Below, piece after piece: positions 56,327-64,000 of a stretch of 64,000 bases of DNA (the first letter of the stretch is position 1; each line of letters starts with the position of its first letter). The stretch is from positions 1,922,001 to 1,986,000 of the forward strand of contig NZ_AKGD01000001.1 in the NCBI RefSeq assembly GCF_000271305.1. The letters are read 5' to 3'. A program made the translations under genes and the position numbers. The notes beneath the pieces are model-generated. The model ran no database searches and was not told the origin of the DNA. It was given only the letters and a program-made list of their open reading frames with translations. Source of the stretch: Hydrocarboniphaga effusa AP103 (GTDB taxonomy: Bacteria; Pseudomonadota; Gammaproteobacteria; Nevskiales; Nevskiaceae).

Positions 56327-57640
56327 TCAGAGAGCGGGGGAAGGCTCTGCCGGCGGCGGCAGAACATCGCCTTCGGGCCCCGGCGAGGCGACCGTCGGTG
56401 CCGGGCCGTCGGCCGGGTTCGACCCGGTCACGCGCAGCTCGACACGGCGGTTGAGCTCACGGCCCTCGTCAGTCGCGTTGTCGACGATCGGCCGGGTCTC
56501 TCCGTAACCGACCGTGCTCATCCGCGAGCCGTCGATGCCCCGTTCGATCAGGTAGAGCTTGACCGCGTCGGCCCGGCTTTCGGACAGCTTCTGGTTGTAG
56601 GCGTCGGCGCCCTTGGAATCGGTGTGACCGGCGATCTCGATCTGAATGTCCTGCCGCGCGAGCAAGGCGTCGGCCACCATGTCTAGCAGGGTCTTGGCGT
56701 TGGCGGTGAGCCTGGACTTGTCGAACTCGAAGTTCACGCCATGCAGGACCAGCGTCTGTCCGACCTCGCAGCCTTCGAGCGAAAACGGCTGGCCCGGTTT
56801 GGGCGCCTCACACGGCGGCGGCGGGGGAGGAGGCGGAGCCGGCGGTTCGACCGGGGCCACTACTTCGACCGGCGGCGGAGCCGGTGGCGGCGCCTCCTCG
56901 GCCGGCTGGCCGAACGAATAGCGCAGGCTCAGCAGCGCGGTCTGGGCCTCGTAGCGAAATCTCACACGCGTGGCCGGATCGTCGCGCAGCAAATTGAACC
57001 TGCTGCGATCGGTCCGTAGGTAGCGATAGTCGAAAGACAAGGTCAGCCGATCGCTCAGATCGAACCCCAGTCCGGCTCCGGCTTGATAGGCGAAGGCGGT
57101 CGTGGCGGTATTGTTGAAATCTTCGCCGTCGTAGCCGCTGTCGCGAATGGCGATGCGCGCCGCACCGGCCCCGAGTCCGGCATATGGCCGGACCCGGCTG
57201 TGGCGGAACAGGTCGAGCCAGAGATTGACCATCGCCGTCTGCGCGTCCTGCTTGCCCTCGACCCCGTCGGGATCGGTGCCGTTCGGCGTCAACAGACCGG
57301 ACAGCAGGCCGGCCGGCTCGATATGAATGTGATCGAGATCATTCCGACGGTAGAGCAGTTCGAGCTCGGGCCGCAGTCCGCTGTCGGTGGAGTAGCCGAG
57401 CACCAGTCCGCCGGCCCAGCCATCCTTGAATCTGATCTGGCCGATCTCGGTGCCGTCGTCAACCAGGCCGCCCCCGTTGGGGTAGTAGAGGTCGTATTTC
57501 TGCTTGTCGAGGAAATTGATCCCGCCTCCGACCCCGATGTACAGACCCTCGCCGGCCCCAGCGGTGAATGAAACCGTCAGCGTGGACGAAAGCAGCCAAG
57601 CCGCGTGCTTGCCGGTAAACCGGCTTCTCCTGGTTTTCAT
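56327..57640 (-). CDS. OmpA-family outer-membrane protein
   Basis: 437 residues. Signal peptide (about 1-30), an eight-strand barrel (about 32-240) with alternating aromatic strands (YIGVGGGINF, GYSTDSGLRPELELLYRR, LSFDYRYLRTDRS, LLSLRYSFG), and a hinge of Pro/Glu and poly-Pro (about 243-275). The OmpA peptidoglycan-binding domain follows with NFEFDKSRLTANAK, IEIAGHTDSKGADAYNQKLSESRADAVKLYL and GYGETRPIVDN, including the Asp and Arg that bind diaminopimelate. A Pro-rich tail of about 30 residues follows. Links the outer membrane to murein. Confidence 0.92.
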   Translation of the reverse strand: MKTRRSRFTGKHAAWLLSSTLTVSFTAGAGEGLYIGVGGGINFLDKQKYDLYYPNGGGLVDDGTEIGQIRFKDGWAGGLVLGYSTDSGLRPELELLYRRNDLDHIHIEPAGLLSGLLTPNGTDPDGVEGKQDAQTAMVNLWLDLFRHSRVRPYAGLGAGAARIAIRDSGYDGEDFNNTATTAFAYQAGAGLGFDLSDRLTLSFDYRYLRTDRSRFNLLRDDPATRVRFRYEAQTALLSLRYSFGQPAEEAPPPAPPPVEVVAPVEPPAPPPPPPPPCEAPKPGQPFSLEGCEVGQTLVLHGVNFEFDKSRLTANAKTLLDMVADALLARQDIQIEIAGHTDSKGADAYNQKLSESRADAVKLYLIERGIDGSRMSTVGYGETRPIVDNATDEGRELNRRVELRVTGSNPADGPAPTVASPGPEGDVLPPPAEPSPAL

Positions 57641-57727
57641 GACCCTGTCTCCCTGGTCTTCTGCGAATTGCTCACCGGCGTCCGGCCCCTCCGCCTGGTC
57701 CGCCGCTGCCCCTCAATTCAGGTGGCG

Positions 57728-58504
57728 CTACCCAAGCAATATCAACAAAACGGCGCCGAGCGCAATTCGGTACCAGGCGAACAGGATGAAGCTGTGCCCT
57801 GCGACATAGCGCAGCAACCACTTCACGGCGACGAAGCCGGTGACCGCCGCCACCGCGAATCCGGCCGCGAGCTCACCCCAGGCTTCGCTCTGCAACTGGC
57901 CGTGCATGGCGAGCTTGAGCAGTTCGTAAGCGCTGGCCGCGAACATGGTCGGAATGCCCACCATGAACGCGAACTCGGCCGCGAGCTTGCGATTGGTCAG
58001 CCCGGCCAGCATGGCGACGAAGATCGCGGCGGCCGAACGCGAAGTGCCCGGGAACGAGCCCGCGATGACCTGCGCAGCGCCCACGGCGAACGCGAGTTTC
58101 CAGGTCACCAGGTCGCGGATCGGCTGACGCTTGGCCCAGCCTTCGACGATGAAGATGATCAGGCCGCCGACGATCAGCGCGGCGGCGATCGGGCGCGTGG
58201 TTTCGGGCAGTTCGGCGCCGAGCTTCTTGGCCAGCAGGCCAAGCACTGCCGTCACCAGAAATGCCACGAAGAGCTTGATCGAGTAGTCGCGCAGTTCCGG
58301 CTTGTTCCAGCCGGTGGCGAGCTCGCGCAGGCGCTCGCGATAGACCAGGGTCACCGCGAGGATCGCGCCGGCCTGCACGATGACGTTGAACAGATCGGAG
58401 CGGCGACCGAGCCAGTGTTCGGCGATCAGCAGATGCCCGGTGCTGGAAATGGGGAGGAATTCGGTGAGGCCTTCGATGAGGCCCAGCAGGATGGCGTCAA
58501 GCAT
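57728..58504 (-). CDS. uppP: Undecaprenyl-diphosphate phosphatase
   Basis: 258 residues, start MLDAILLGLIEGLTEFLPISSTGHLL with the ATG at 58504. Multi-pass inner-membrane enzyme that recycles undecaprenyl pyrophosphate for peptidoglycan; excess gives bacitracin resistance. The family motifs (E/Q)GLTEFLPISSTGH and PGTSRSAA carry the catalytic Glu, Ser and Arg. About eight membrane segments. Single gene; diverges from the SDR gene at 58669. Confidence 0.95.
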   Translation of the reverse strand: MLDAILLGLIEGLTEFLPISSTGHLLIAEHWLGRRSDLFNVIVQAGAILAVTLVYRERLRELATGWNKPELRDYSIKLFVAFLVTAVLGLLAKKLGAELPETTRPIAAALIVGGLIIFIVEGWAKRQPIRDLVTWKLAFAVGAAQVIAGSFPGTSRSAAAIFVAMLAGLTNRKLAAEFAFMVGIPTMFAASAYELLKLAMHGQLQSEAWGELAAGFAVAAVTGFVAVKWLLRYVAGHSFILFAWYRIALGAVLLILLG

Positions 58505-58668
58505 CGAGTGAGAATCAGGGAGGTACGTTGGCGGGCCTGAAGCCGCGCACGAACCGCGCCGCTTCGGCGACAATAGGGAACAGGAAATGGGCGGGGAATG
58601 AGCCGTTCCATCATACCGCGCTCCCGTGACGGAGCCCCTTCAGCCGCAACGTCGCTCCGCCGCAGGCC

Positions 58669-59418
58669 ATGAAGCCCGACTCCACAGAATCAGCCCCTGT
58701 CGCCATCGTCACCGGCGCCGGCCGCCGCATCGGCTCGGCCATCGCGACCGCCTTGCACGAGGCCGGCTATCGCATATTGCTGCACTACCGGCTCTCGGGC
58801 GAGGGTGCTCGGCGGCTCGAAGCCGAATTCAACACCCGCCGTCCGAACTCGGCCGCCTGCTTCGCCGGCGACATGGCCGACGATGCGTTGCCGGAGGCGC
58901 TCGCGCAGACCGCGCTCGAGTACTGGGGCCGGCTCGACGCTCTCGTCAACAATGCGTCGAGCTTCTACCCGACCGCGCTCCAGGCCCTGACGCCCGCGCA
59001 ATTCGGCGACCTCATCGCGAGCAACCTCAAAGGCCCGCTGTTTCTCGCCAAGGCCTGCGCGGCCCGCATGCAGCGCGGGGCCATCGTCAACGTGCTCGAC
59101 ATCCATGCGCGCAAGCCGATGCCGGGCTACGTCGCCTATTGCGCGGCCAAGGCCGGGTTGTGGTCGGTGACCGAAAGCCTGGCGATCGAGCTCGCCCCGC
59201 GCATCCGCGTCAACGGCGTCGCCCCGGGCCGAATGATCTGGGGCGTCGGCGACAATCTCGACGAAGCCGCGCGCTTCGCCGAGGAGCAGCGCATTCCGAT
59301 GAAGCAGCTCGGCGGCGGCGCCGAGGTGGCCCGCACGATCCGCTTTCTGCTGTCCGACGAAGCCGGCTACATCAACGGCGCGGTGTTGCCGGTGGATGGC
59401 GGGCTGAGACTGACTTAG
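58669..59418 (+). CDS. Pteridine-reductase-like SDR (FolM/PTR1 type)
   Basis: 249 residues. The cofactor loop TGAGRRIG with Arg, instead of the usual TGxxxGIG, is the mark of pteridine reductases. NNASSFYPTAL and the Tyr/Lys pair in VAYCAAKAGLW match, as does INGAVLPVDGGLRL. Probably reduces dihydromonapterin, dihydrobiopterin or dihydrofolate with NADPH. Proven FolM activity cannot be inferred. Separated by 163 bases from uppP; a 28-bp palindrome follows. Confidence 0.85.
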   Translation: MKPDSTESAPVAIVTGAGRRIGSAIATALHEAGYRILLHYRLSGEGARRLEAEFNTRRPNSAACFAGDMADDALPEALAQTALEYWGRLDALVNNASSFYPTALQALTPAQFGDLIASNLKGPLFLAKACAARMQRGAIVNVLDIHARKPMPGYVAYCAAKAGLWSVTESLAIELAPRIRVNGVAPGRMIWGVGDNLDEAARFAEEQRIPMKQLGGGAEVARTIRFLLSDEAGYINGAVLPVDGGLRLT

Positions 59419-59419
59419 G

Positions 59420-59447
59420 GGCCGTGACCCGCCGGCGGGTCACGGCC
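59420..59447. repeat. 28-bp perfect palindrome after the pteridine-reductase gene
   Basis: GGCCGTGACCCGCC followed at once by its exact reverse complement, starting two bases after the stop codon. It can form a very stable hairpin but lacks a T run, so it is either a Rho-dependent or RNA-protecting structure or a protein-binding site. Confidence 0.75.
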
Positions 59448-59524
59448 TGCCTGCGAAGCGGAGCGCCTGTGTAGGATTTCGGGGCCCGCGGCAATCGTTC
59501 AGCACTGCGCATTAAGGTGAGCCC

Positions 59525-60376
59525 ATGAACCGCTACGAACTCGATCGCCTCGCCGAAATCCGCCGCTGGCAGGTGCAGGAGCCCCCCCCGGCCGCTCGCT
59601 GGTTCGGCAAGGCCGCCGGTCCGGCGAGCCAAGCGGTGCAGTCGATGATCCCGACCGAAGCACTGCGTACCGCACTGACCGCGGTGCAGGCCACGGCCGG
59701 TCGCTTCTCCGGCCATGCGGCCCTGCTCAAGCAGGCCAAGGTGACACGCATCGAAGACCTGCTGGACGCCGATCTCAAGGTCTGCGATCGGCTTTCGGCC
59801 CAGATGCGCCGGCGCGGCATGGCGATGGCCGGCGGGGCCGGCGCGGTGCTCGGCATCGCCGGGGCGGCCGGCATGGTCGCCGACGTGCCCGCACTGCTGG
59901 TGCTGGCGTTTCGCAGCATCCAGCGCACCGCCCTGTGCTACGGCCAGGTGATGACGCCCGAGGAGAGCCGGCGGCTCGGCATTGCCATCTTCGCGCTCGC
60001 ATCGGCCAATTCGGTCGAGGAGAAGCAGGCCGCGCAGAAGGCGGTCTGGCGCAACAACGTCGAGCTCGACGACGCCGCCTGGCGCGACGGCATCGAGCGC
60101 GCGGCCGAACGTGAACTCGCCAAGGAGGCCGCGACGATGAGCCTCAACAATCTCGCTCTGCAGGCTGGCCGGCATCTGGGTTGGCGCAAGGCAGCCAGCG
60201 CGATGCCGGTGGTCGGCGCCGTGATCGGCGGCTCGGTCAACGCCTGGTATCTCTACGACATCAGCAACGTCGCCCGTTACTGCTTTCAGGAGCGCTGGCT
60301 CGCGCACCGCTACGGCGCATTGCCCGACTCGATCGGAGTCCAGAGCCTGCCGAAGCTGGCAACCCGCTCCCGCTAG
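59525..60376 (+). CDS. EcsC-family protein
   Basis: 283 residues. The EcsC family pattern is visible: an N-terminal amphipathic helix, VTRIEDLLDADLKVCDRL, the Gly/Ala-rich hydrophobic stretch GGAGAVLGIAGAAGMVADVPALLVLAFRSIQR, and near the end a second Gly-rich segment MPVVGAVIGGSVNAWYLYDISNVARYCFQERWL. The two hydrophobic parts suggest membrane association. In Bacillus, EcsC accompanies an ABC transporter; here it stands alone. Function unknown. Confidence 0.85.
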   Translation: MNRYELDRLAEIRRWQVQEPPPAARWFGKAAGPASQAVQSMIPTEALRTALTAVQATAGRFSGHAALLKQAKVTRIEDLLDADLKVCDRLSAQMRRRGMAMAGGAGAVLGIAGAAGMVADVPALLVLAFRSIQRTALCYGQVMTPEESRRLGIAIFALASANSVEEKQAAQKAVWRNNVELDDAAWRDGIERAAERELAKEAATMSLNNLALQAGRHLGWRKAASAMPVVGAVIGGSVNAWYLYDISNVARYCFQERWLAHRYGALPDSIGVQSLPKLATRSR

Positions 60377-60414
60377 CCGGGAAGCTTTCCCAGGTCCTAT
60401 GGGCGACGGCAGCT

Positions 60415-60500
60415 CGCGTAGGTACGAGAGCGCCGAAAGCGGAGCATGCGGGTAGCGCGAGAACATTTCGAGCCCCGACCCGGCGCAGTAGCGTGACGAA
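60415..60500. repeat. Dispersed intergenic repeat, copy 2
   Basis: Matches the element at 9310-9415 in order and spacing (GAAAGCGGAGCATGC, ATTTCGAGCCCCG, CCGGCGC), at about 70 percent identity by eye. It lies between the convergent ecsC-like and M14 peptidase genes. Non-coding in all frames. Confidence 0.5.
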
Positions 60501-60505
60501 GCACC

Positions 60506-61450
60506 TCAGGGGTCACGGGGCTGGTTCAGCCAGACCTCGTCGTCCAGGCGCTCGTAGAGCGGCGGTCGCTCTCTGGGCAGATTGCGGGCGAGCCAGTTCA
60601 GCATGTCGCTCCAGATGCGCTGCGACTGCGCCGCAGTCGGCATGCTGCCGGCGTTGGGCAGCTCCAGCGTGATCACCGGCAGCTTGCGGTCGACGCCCGC
60701 GTAGTTGCCTAGCGAGCCCGGGTAGACGCCGAGGGGTTGCAGGCGCAGGTAGCCGAAACGCTCGGGGGGGCGCAGCGGGCCGTCGTAGTCGAGTACGCCG
60801 TAGGGTGCGTGCACCGAGACGATCGCGTCGGGTTTGAAGCTTTCGATCTGCGACACCAACCAGCGCGTCTCGGGCTCCGACATCGACGACTTGCCCGGAA
60901 ACCGCCGCTTGTCCGAGCCCGTGCGGCTGCGCCAGTAAGACAGCGCGCGCTGGTTCCAGTCGGCGCTCGGAAAATTGCGATTGAGATCGACGCCGGCGAG
61001 GTTCTCGCGCGTCGCCGGGTTGGCGAACAGACCGTCCGGGTTCGCGCTCGGAATCACGCGCCAGTAGAACGGCTGGATGCGCTCCTGTTCGAGCTTGCGC
61101 ATCCACTGGAACACCATGCTGACGCTCGAGAATTCGTCGCCGTGGATACCGCCGATCAGCAGTACGCGGCGCGGCTGGAACACGTCGCCGCGCGCCGGGA
61201 AATCGCGATAGAGCAGGGCCTGGTGCCAGCGGCTGGCGCCGTCACCAAGATGGAAGCCGGCCCGCCGGCAGTCGTTCGGATCGACGCTCTGCAGGCGCTG
61301 CCCCAGGCGCTCGCAGGCCCGGTCGACCGACATCAGCGGCAGCTCGGCCGCGGTAGCGGCACCGGAACCGGTCCCCGCACCAACAAAAAGCCCGGCCAGG
61401 AGCCGGGCGGCGACGAACGTGCGCCTCAGCTGCCGCGGCGTCGCCCGCAG
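60506..61450 (-). CDS. Periplasmic M14-family zinc carboxypeptidase (murein peptide amidase-like)
   Basis: M14 motifs are complete: zinc ligands in GGIHGDEFSS (His, Glu) and VSVHAP (His), the substrate Arg/Asn in GVDLNRNFPSADW, and catalytic Glu in ITLELPNAGS. The closest type is MpaA, which trims diaminopimelate from murein tripeptides. From the ATG at 61333 the protein has 275 residues and no export signal. The open frame continues upstream into a strong signal peptide (RRTFVAARLLAGLFVGAG, ending AATA-A) with no ATG, GTG or TTG; a CTG at 61450 preceded by CGGGG is the best start (314 residues). It is 17 bases after dsbA. Confidence 0.8.
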   Translation of the reverse strand: MRATPRQLRRTFVAARLLAGLFVGAGTGSGAATAAELPLMSVDRACERLGQRLQSVDPNDCRRAGFHLGDGASRWHQALLYRDFPARGDVFQPRRVLLIGGIHGDEFSSVSMVFQWMRKLEQERIQPFYWRVIPSANPDGLFANPATRENLAGVDLNRNFPSADWNQRALSYWRSRTGSDKRRFPGKSSMSEPETRWLVSQIESFKPDAIVSVHAPYGVLDYDGPLRPPERFGYLRLQPLGVYPGSLGNYAGVDRKLPVITLELPNAGSMPTAAQSQRIWSDMLNWLARNLPRERPPLYERLDDEVWLNQPRDP

Positions 61451-61467
61451 CGAGCCCCGGTTGGTAT

Positions 61468-62127
61468 TTATTTCTTGCGTTCCTGACGGACCTTCTCGAT
61501 GAGGAAGTCGGTCACCTTGATCATCTTGTCGAAATCGCCGGCCAGCGACGCATTGGTCGTGTACTTGCCGCCGACCACGATCGCCGGGACGCTGGCGATG
61601 CCGTAGGCGCGCAGCAGCGCGTCGGTACGGCGGACCTGATTATCGACCGCGAAGCCCGTGAACGTGCCGTTGAACACCTCTTCGGAAATGGCGGCCTGGC
61701 GGTAGAACAGCGTGGCGATGCCGCCCTGCGTGAACAACGAGGTGTCGTGCTTGACGTGAATGGCATCGAACAGCGGCGTGTGGATCTTGTCGCCGATGTT
61801 GAGCGACTGCGCCGTGAAATAGGCCTTCTGGTGCAGCACGCCTTCCGGGTGACCGAGGCTGGACGGCAGACGCGCGAAATCGACGTCCGCCGCCCTGGTC
61901 TTGCGCCAGGCTTCGATCTTGGGATCGAAGTGGAAGCAGTGCTGGCAACCGTACCAGAACGCTTCCTCGACGAGGATGCGCTTGGGGTCGATCGGCTTCT
62001 GCACGTCCCGCACGAGCTTGTATTGCTCGCCTTCCTTGAAAGCGGGAGTTTCCGCCAAGCCCGGCAAGCTCATCAGGGAAAGGCCGGCGAACACGCTGGC
62101 GAGCAGCAGGCGCATGGAAAAACGCAT
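61468..62127 (-). CDS. dsbA: Thiol:disulfide interchange protein DsbA
   Basis: 219 residues. Signal peptide (about 1-25, GLA-E). Thioredoxin fold with active site CQHC (61-64) in FWYGCQHCFHF; most DsbA have CPHC, so the dipeptide differs and may shift redox potential. The cis-Pro loop is in YGIASVPAIVVGGKY. It oxidises cysteines of secreted proteins, including the cytochromes and lipoproteins here. Between cytochrome c4 and the M14 gene on the same strand, with 35 bases to c4. Confidence 0.93.
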   Translation of the reverse strand: MRFSMRLLLASVFAGLSLMSLPGLAETPAFKEGEQYKLVRDVQKPIDPKRILVEEAFWYGCQHCFHFDPKIEAWRKTRAADVDFARLPSSLGHPEGVLHQKAYFTAQSLNIGDKIHTPLFDAIHVKHDTSLFTQGGIATLFYRQAAISEEVFNGTFTGFAVDNQVRRTDALLRAYGIASVPAIVVGGKYTTNASLAGDFDKMIKVTDFLIEKVRQERKK

Positions 62128-62162
62128 GGATGAAGTCTCGATGAGGCCCCAACAGCCCGTTG

Positions 62163-62795
62163 CTATTGGACGCCGGTGATGTAGGACGCCAGCGCCTGGA
62201 TCTCGTCATCGGTGAGCTTGGACGCCACGGCGGCCATCATCTGACCGGTGGGACCGACCTTGCGTTCCCCGGCCCGGTAGGCCGTGAGCTGCTTGGCAGT
62301 GTACTTGGCGTGCTGCGAGCCGATACGCGGATAACCAGCGGCCGGGTTGCCCGCGCCCTTGGGGCCATGGCAGCTGGCGCAGGCCGGAATGCCGCGAGCG
62401 GCGTCACCGGCGCGGAACAGCGGCTCGGCCACGGCGACCGCGTCCTTGCTGCCGGCGGCGGGCGTGGATTTCTGCTGTGAGAAGTAGGCCGAGATGTCGG
62501 CGATGTCGGCATCCGACAGCGGAGCGGCCTGTGCGGTCATCACCGGGTCCTTGCGCTCGCCCGACTTGAAGGCCTTGAGCTGGTGCGCAATGTAGTTGGA
62601 ACCCTGGCCGGCCAGCTTGGGCCAATCCGGCATCGCGCTGTTACCGCCGGGTCCATGGCAGGCGACGCAAGCTGCGGCCTTGGTGGCGCCGGCGGTGGCA
62701 TCTCCCTGGGTAAAGGGATCTTTGGATCCCGCTTCCTGGGCAGACGCCGAAGCAAATGGGGCGACGAGAACCAGCGCCATCAAAAGGCGTTTCAT
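62163..62795 (-). CDS. Dihaem cytochrome c4
   Basis: 210 residues from the ATG at 62795 (GGGAG eight bases upstream; a GTG-like start three codons earlier is possible). A signal peptide precedes two homologous lobes, each with one haem: CVACH (43-47) and CASCH (139-143), with axial Met in KDPVMTAQ and in TGQMMAAV. Periplasmic electron carrier to cytochrome oxidases. c4-dsbA is a conserved neighbourhood beside engB in many gammaproteobacteria. Diverges from engB. Confidence 0.94.
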   Translation of the reverse strand: MKRLLMALVLVAPFASASAQEAGSKDPFTQGDATAGATKAAACVACHGPGGNSAMPDWPKLAGQGSNYIAHQLKAFKSGERKDPVMTAQAAPLSDADIADISAYFSQQKSTPAAGSKDAVAVAEPLFRAGDAARGIPACASCHGPKGAGNPAAGYPRIGSQHAKYTAKQLTAYRAGERKVGPTGQMMAAVASKLTDDEIQALASYITGVQ

Positions 62796-62952
62796 CAACA
62801 GCACTCCCAGTAGGCAAACTCGGTAGGCAACGGTGGCGATCGTCCGGCATCTGACGTTGCCGGTGAAATCGCAGGCGGCGCTGGGCGTCGAGTAGCACGA
62901 CGCAAGCTAACCGGATAATTTGGCGGCGTAATTCTACACTCCGACTTGCTCA

Positions 62953-63588
62953 ATGCAGAATCCCTTTTCCCAGGCTCAGTTCCTGCTCTCCTGCGCGCAG
63001 CTCACGCAGCTGCCCGACGACGAGCATCCCGAGGTCGCCTTCGCGGGTCGATCCAACTCCGGCAAATCGAGTGCCCTGAACGCCTTGTGCGGCCGCCATT
63101 CGCTCGCCCGGGTCAGTAAGACGCCCGGGCGTACCCAGCTCATCAACCTGTTCGGGATCAACGACGGCTCGCGTCTGGCCGACCTGCCGGGCTATGGCTA
63201 CGCCTCGGTTCCGAACCCGGTCCGTGCGAGCTGGGGCCGGCTGATCGGCGGCTACGTCGAGAAGCGCAGGAACCTGCGCGGACTGTTCCTGATCATGGAT
63301 TGCCGCCACCCGCTGACCGATTACGACAAGCAGATGCTGGCCTGGACGGTCAGCGCCGGCCGCGACTGCCACGTCCTGCTGACCAAGGCCGACAAGCTCG
63401 GCTACGGGGCGTCCAAGGCCACGCTGCTGGCGACCCGCAAGGGGCTCAAGGAACTCGGCAGCCAGGCGACGATCCAGCTGTTCTCGTCCAGCAGCCACCA
63501 GGGGCTCGACGAGGCGCGTGAACGTTTGCAGTCGATGCTCGACGGAGTGGTGCCGGGTGCGAGCGCGGTCGAAGCACCGGTCGCCTGA
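62953..63588 (+). CDS. engB: EngB/YihA, ribosome-associated GTPase
   Basis: 211 residues. TRAFAC GTPase with G1 GRSNSGKSS (32-40), G2 region KTPGRTQLINLF, G3 DLPGYG (77-82) and G4 TKADKL. Needed for 50S subunit assembly and normal division. The C-terminal tail with Gly/Ala/Val is short. It diverges from cytochrome c4 and is followed by the sX13-like RNA, the polA-engB arrangement of gammaproteobacteria. Confidence 0.95.
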   Translation: MQNPFSQAQFLLSCAQLTQLPDDEHPEVAFAGRSNSGKSSALNALCGRHSLARVSKTPGRTQLINLFGINDGSRLADLPGYGYASVPNPVRASWGRLIGGYVEKRRNLRGLFLIMDCRHPLTDYDKQMLAWTVSAGRDCHVLLTKADKLGYGASKATLLATRKGLKELGSQATIQLFSSSSHQGLDEARERLQSMLDGVVPGASAVEAPVA

Positions 63589-63623
63589 GCGCATCAGCGT
63601 ATGGGTTTTGGGATCAAACTGAA

Positions 63624-63649
63624 CAATTGAGGCCCGCATCGGTCAATTG
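63624..63649. promoter_or_regulatory. CAATTGA-N12-TCAATTG dyad
   Basis: A perfect 7-bp inverted repeat between the engB stop and the small-RNA terminator. It could be a weak hairpin at the engB 3' end or a protein-binding site. No T run follows. Confidence 0.35.
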
Positions 63650-63680
63650 CCGAATATGGCCGGAGATTCAGAAGGATTCT

Positions 63681-63801
63681 GAAAAGAAAATGCCCCGTGA
63701 GCCGGGGGGAGACTCACGGGGCAACAAGCTCCGGCTTGGGGGATGCCGGACCCGCCCAGGGAGTAGAGGCGGGGAGCGTGAAAAGGGAGAGATTCACGCT
63801 C
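63681..63801 (-). ncRNA. sX13-like small regulatory RNA
   Basis: About 120 nt on the minus strand, built of four consecutive hairpins: AGCGTGAA/TTCACGCT (63775-63800), CCCGCC/GGCGGG, TCCGGC/GCCGGA, and the terminator TGCCCCGTGAG/CTCACGGGGCA (63691-63723) followed by TTTTCTTTT. Every loop is C-rich (CTCTCCC, ACTCCC, ATCCCCC, CTCCCCCC), able to pair with Shine-Dalgarno-type G-rich mRNA sites. Position beside engB, transcribed against it, equals Spot 42, ErsA and Xanthomonas sX13. A -10-like TCTAAG lies at 63807-63812. The 5' end is approximate. Confidence 0.8.
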
Positions 63802-64000
63802 GCAGTCTTAGAGGACAGGCCTGATCGAAAGTTCACGCCGGTTTCCCGTTTTTTCGCGAAAACCGTAAGGGGTTTCGCGGCGCTTTCTTTAAATTGCTGA
63901 TTCGCTTGGTTTTCTTATTATTGTGTCGAGCGCCTGTCGAAGCTTCACGACCGACGAACGGTCGTACGAAGACCTTCAGCCGGTCGAGCGCGCATGCCCG
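63802..64000. other. Upstream region of the small RNA
   Basis: No gene recognised; polA is expected beyond the window end on the minus strand. It contains the RNA's promoter area (GTGAAC at 63831-63836, TCTAAG at 63807-63812), an imperfect hairpin CGCGAAAACC/GGTTTCGCG (63855-63879) and a dyad ACGACCG-N5-CGGTCGT (63947-63965), both possible regulatory sites. Confidence 0.4.

Noticed and set aside
63691..63800. Plus-strand reading of the four hairpins as a CsrB/RsmZ-type RNA with GGA-containing loops
   Set aside because: The T-rich terminator tail and the expected orientation relative to polA and engB are on the minus strand; GGA loops on the plus strand are simply the complement of the C-rich loops.

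Overview
The window is chromosomal DNA of high G+C content, estimated by eye at about two thirds. It most probably comes from a gammaproteobacterium of the Lysobacterales (Xanthomonadales) or a close relative. The evidence is gene order: ftsY-ftsE-ftsX; dapF-DUF484 followed by hslV-hslU; rsmB-fmt-def diverging from lysM-dprA-smg; topA-tsaC-hemF; and engB followed by an sX13-like small RNA. Nearly all of it is core housekeeping. I see no prophage, integrase, transposase, CRISPR array, tRNA or rRNA gene.

Left part (1-19.6 kb): the end of ftsY and the ftsEX division pair; a lipoprotein esterase; two one-haem cytochromes c; exopolyphosphatase; a DUF4124 protein; the NtrB-NtrC nitrogen two-component system; an ExaC-type acetaldehyde dehydrogenase with a clear sigma-54 promoter; the HslUV protease behind a sigma-32-like promoter; a small lipoprotein; and DUF484 with dapF. 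A metal exporter (DmeF type), a TauE/SafE permease, a thioesterase and an MHS-type MFS transporter follow.

Middle part (19.8-43 kb): a 1,909-residue secreted protein with an SBBP beta-propeller, eight Calx-beta domains, an internal GlyGly-CTERM-like segment and an outer-membrane barrel; homoserine kinase; the TrkA-TrkH potassium system; an Ala/Gly/Lys-rich exported protein; a frameshifted S9 peptidase that has also lost its serine nucleophile; an EmrB-EmrA-NodT efflux operon; and the translation/RNA cluster rsmB-fmt-def opposite lysM-dprA-smg.

Right part (43-64 kb): an Ala/Leu-rich lipoprotein and a TetR-SDR pair with a nested palindromic operator appear to be inserted between smg and topA. 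Then come topA-tsaC, hemF-oxyR, a lipoprotein built of repeated motifs with a peptidoglycan-binding domain, slt, cca, an OmpA-family porin, uppP, a pteridine-reductase-like SDR, an EcsC-family protein, an M14 peptidase with dsbA, cytochrome c4 and engB. The last 400 bases hold a minus-strand small RNA with C-rich hairpin loops at the position of Spot 42, ErsA and sX13 in other gammaproteobacteria.

Most valuable observations: the sX13-like RNA, the giant multidomain protein with an internal sorting-signal-like segment, the dead S9 peptidase, the sigma-54 promoter with upstream dyads before exaC, the TetR operator, and an M14 peptidase whose signal peptide seems to start at a non-canonical codon.
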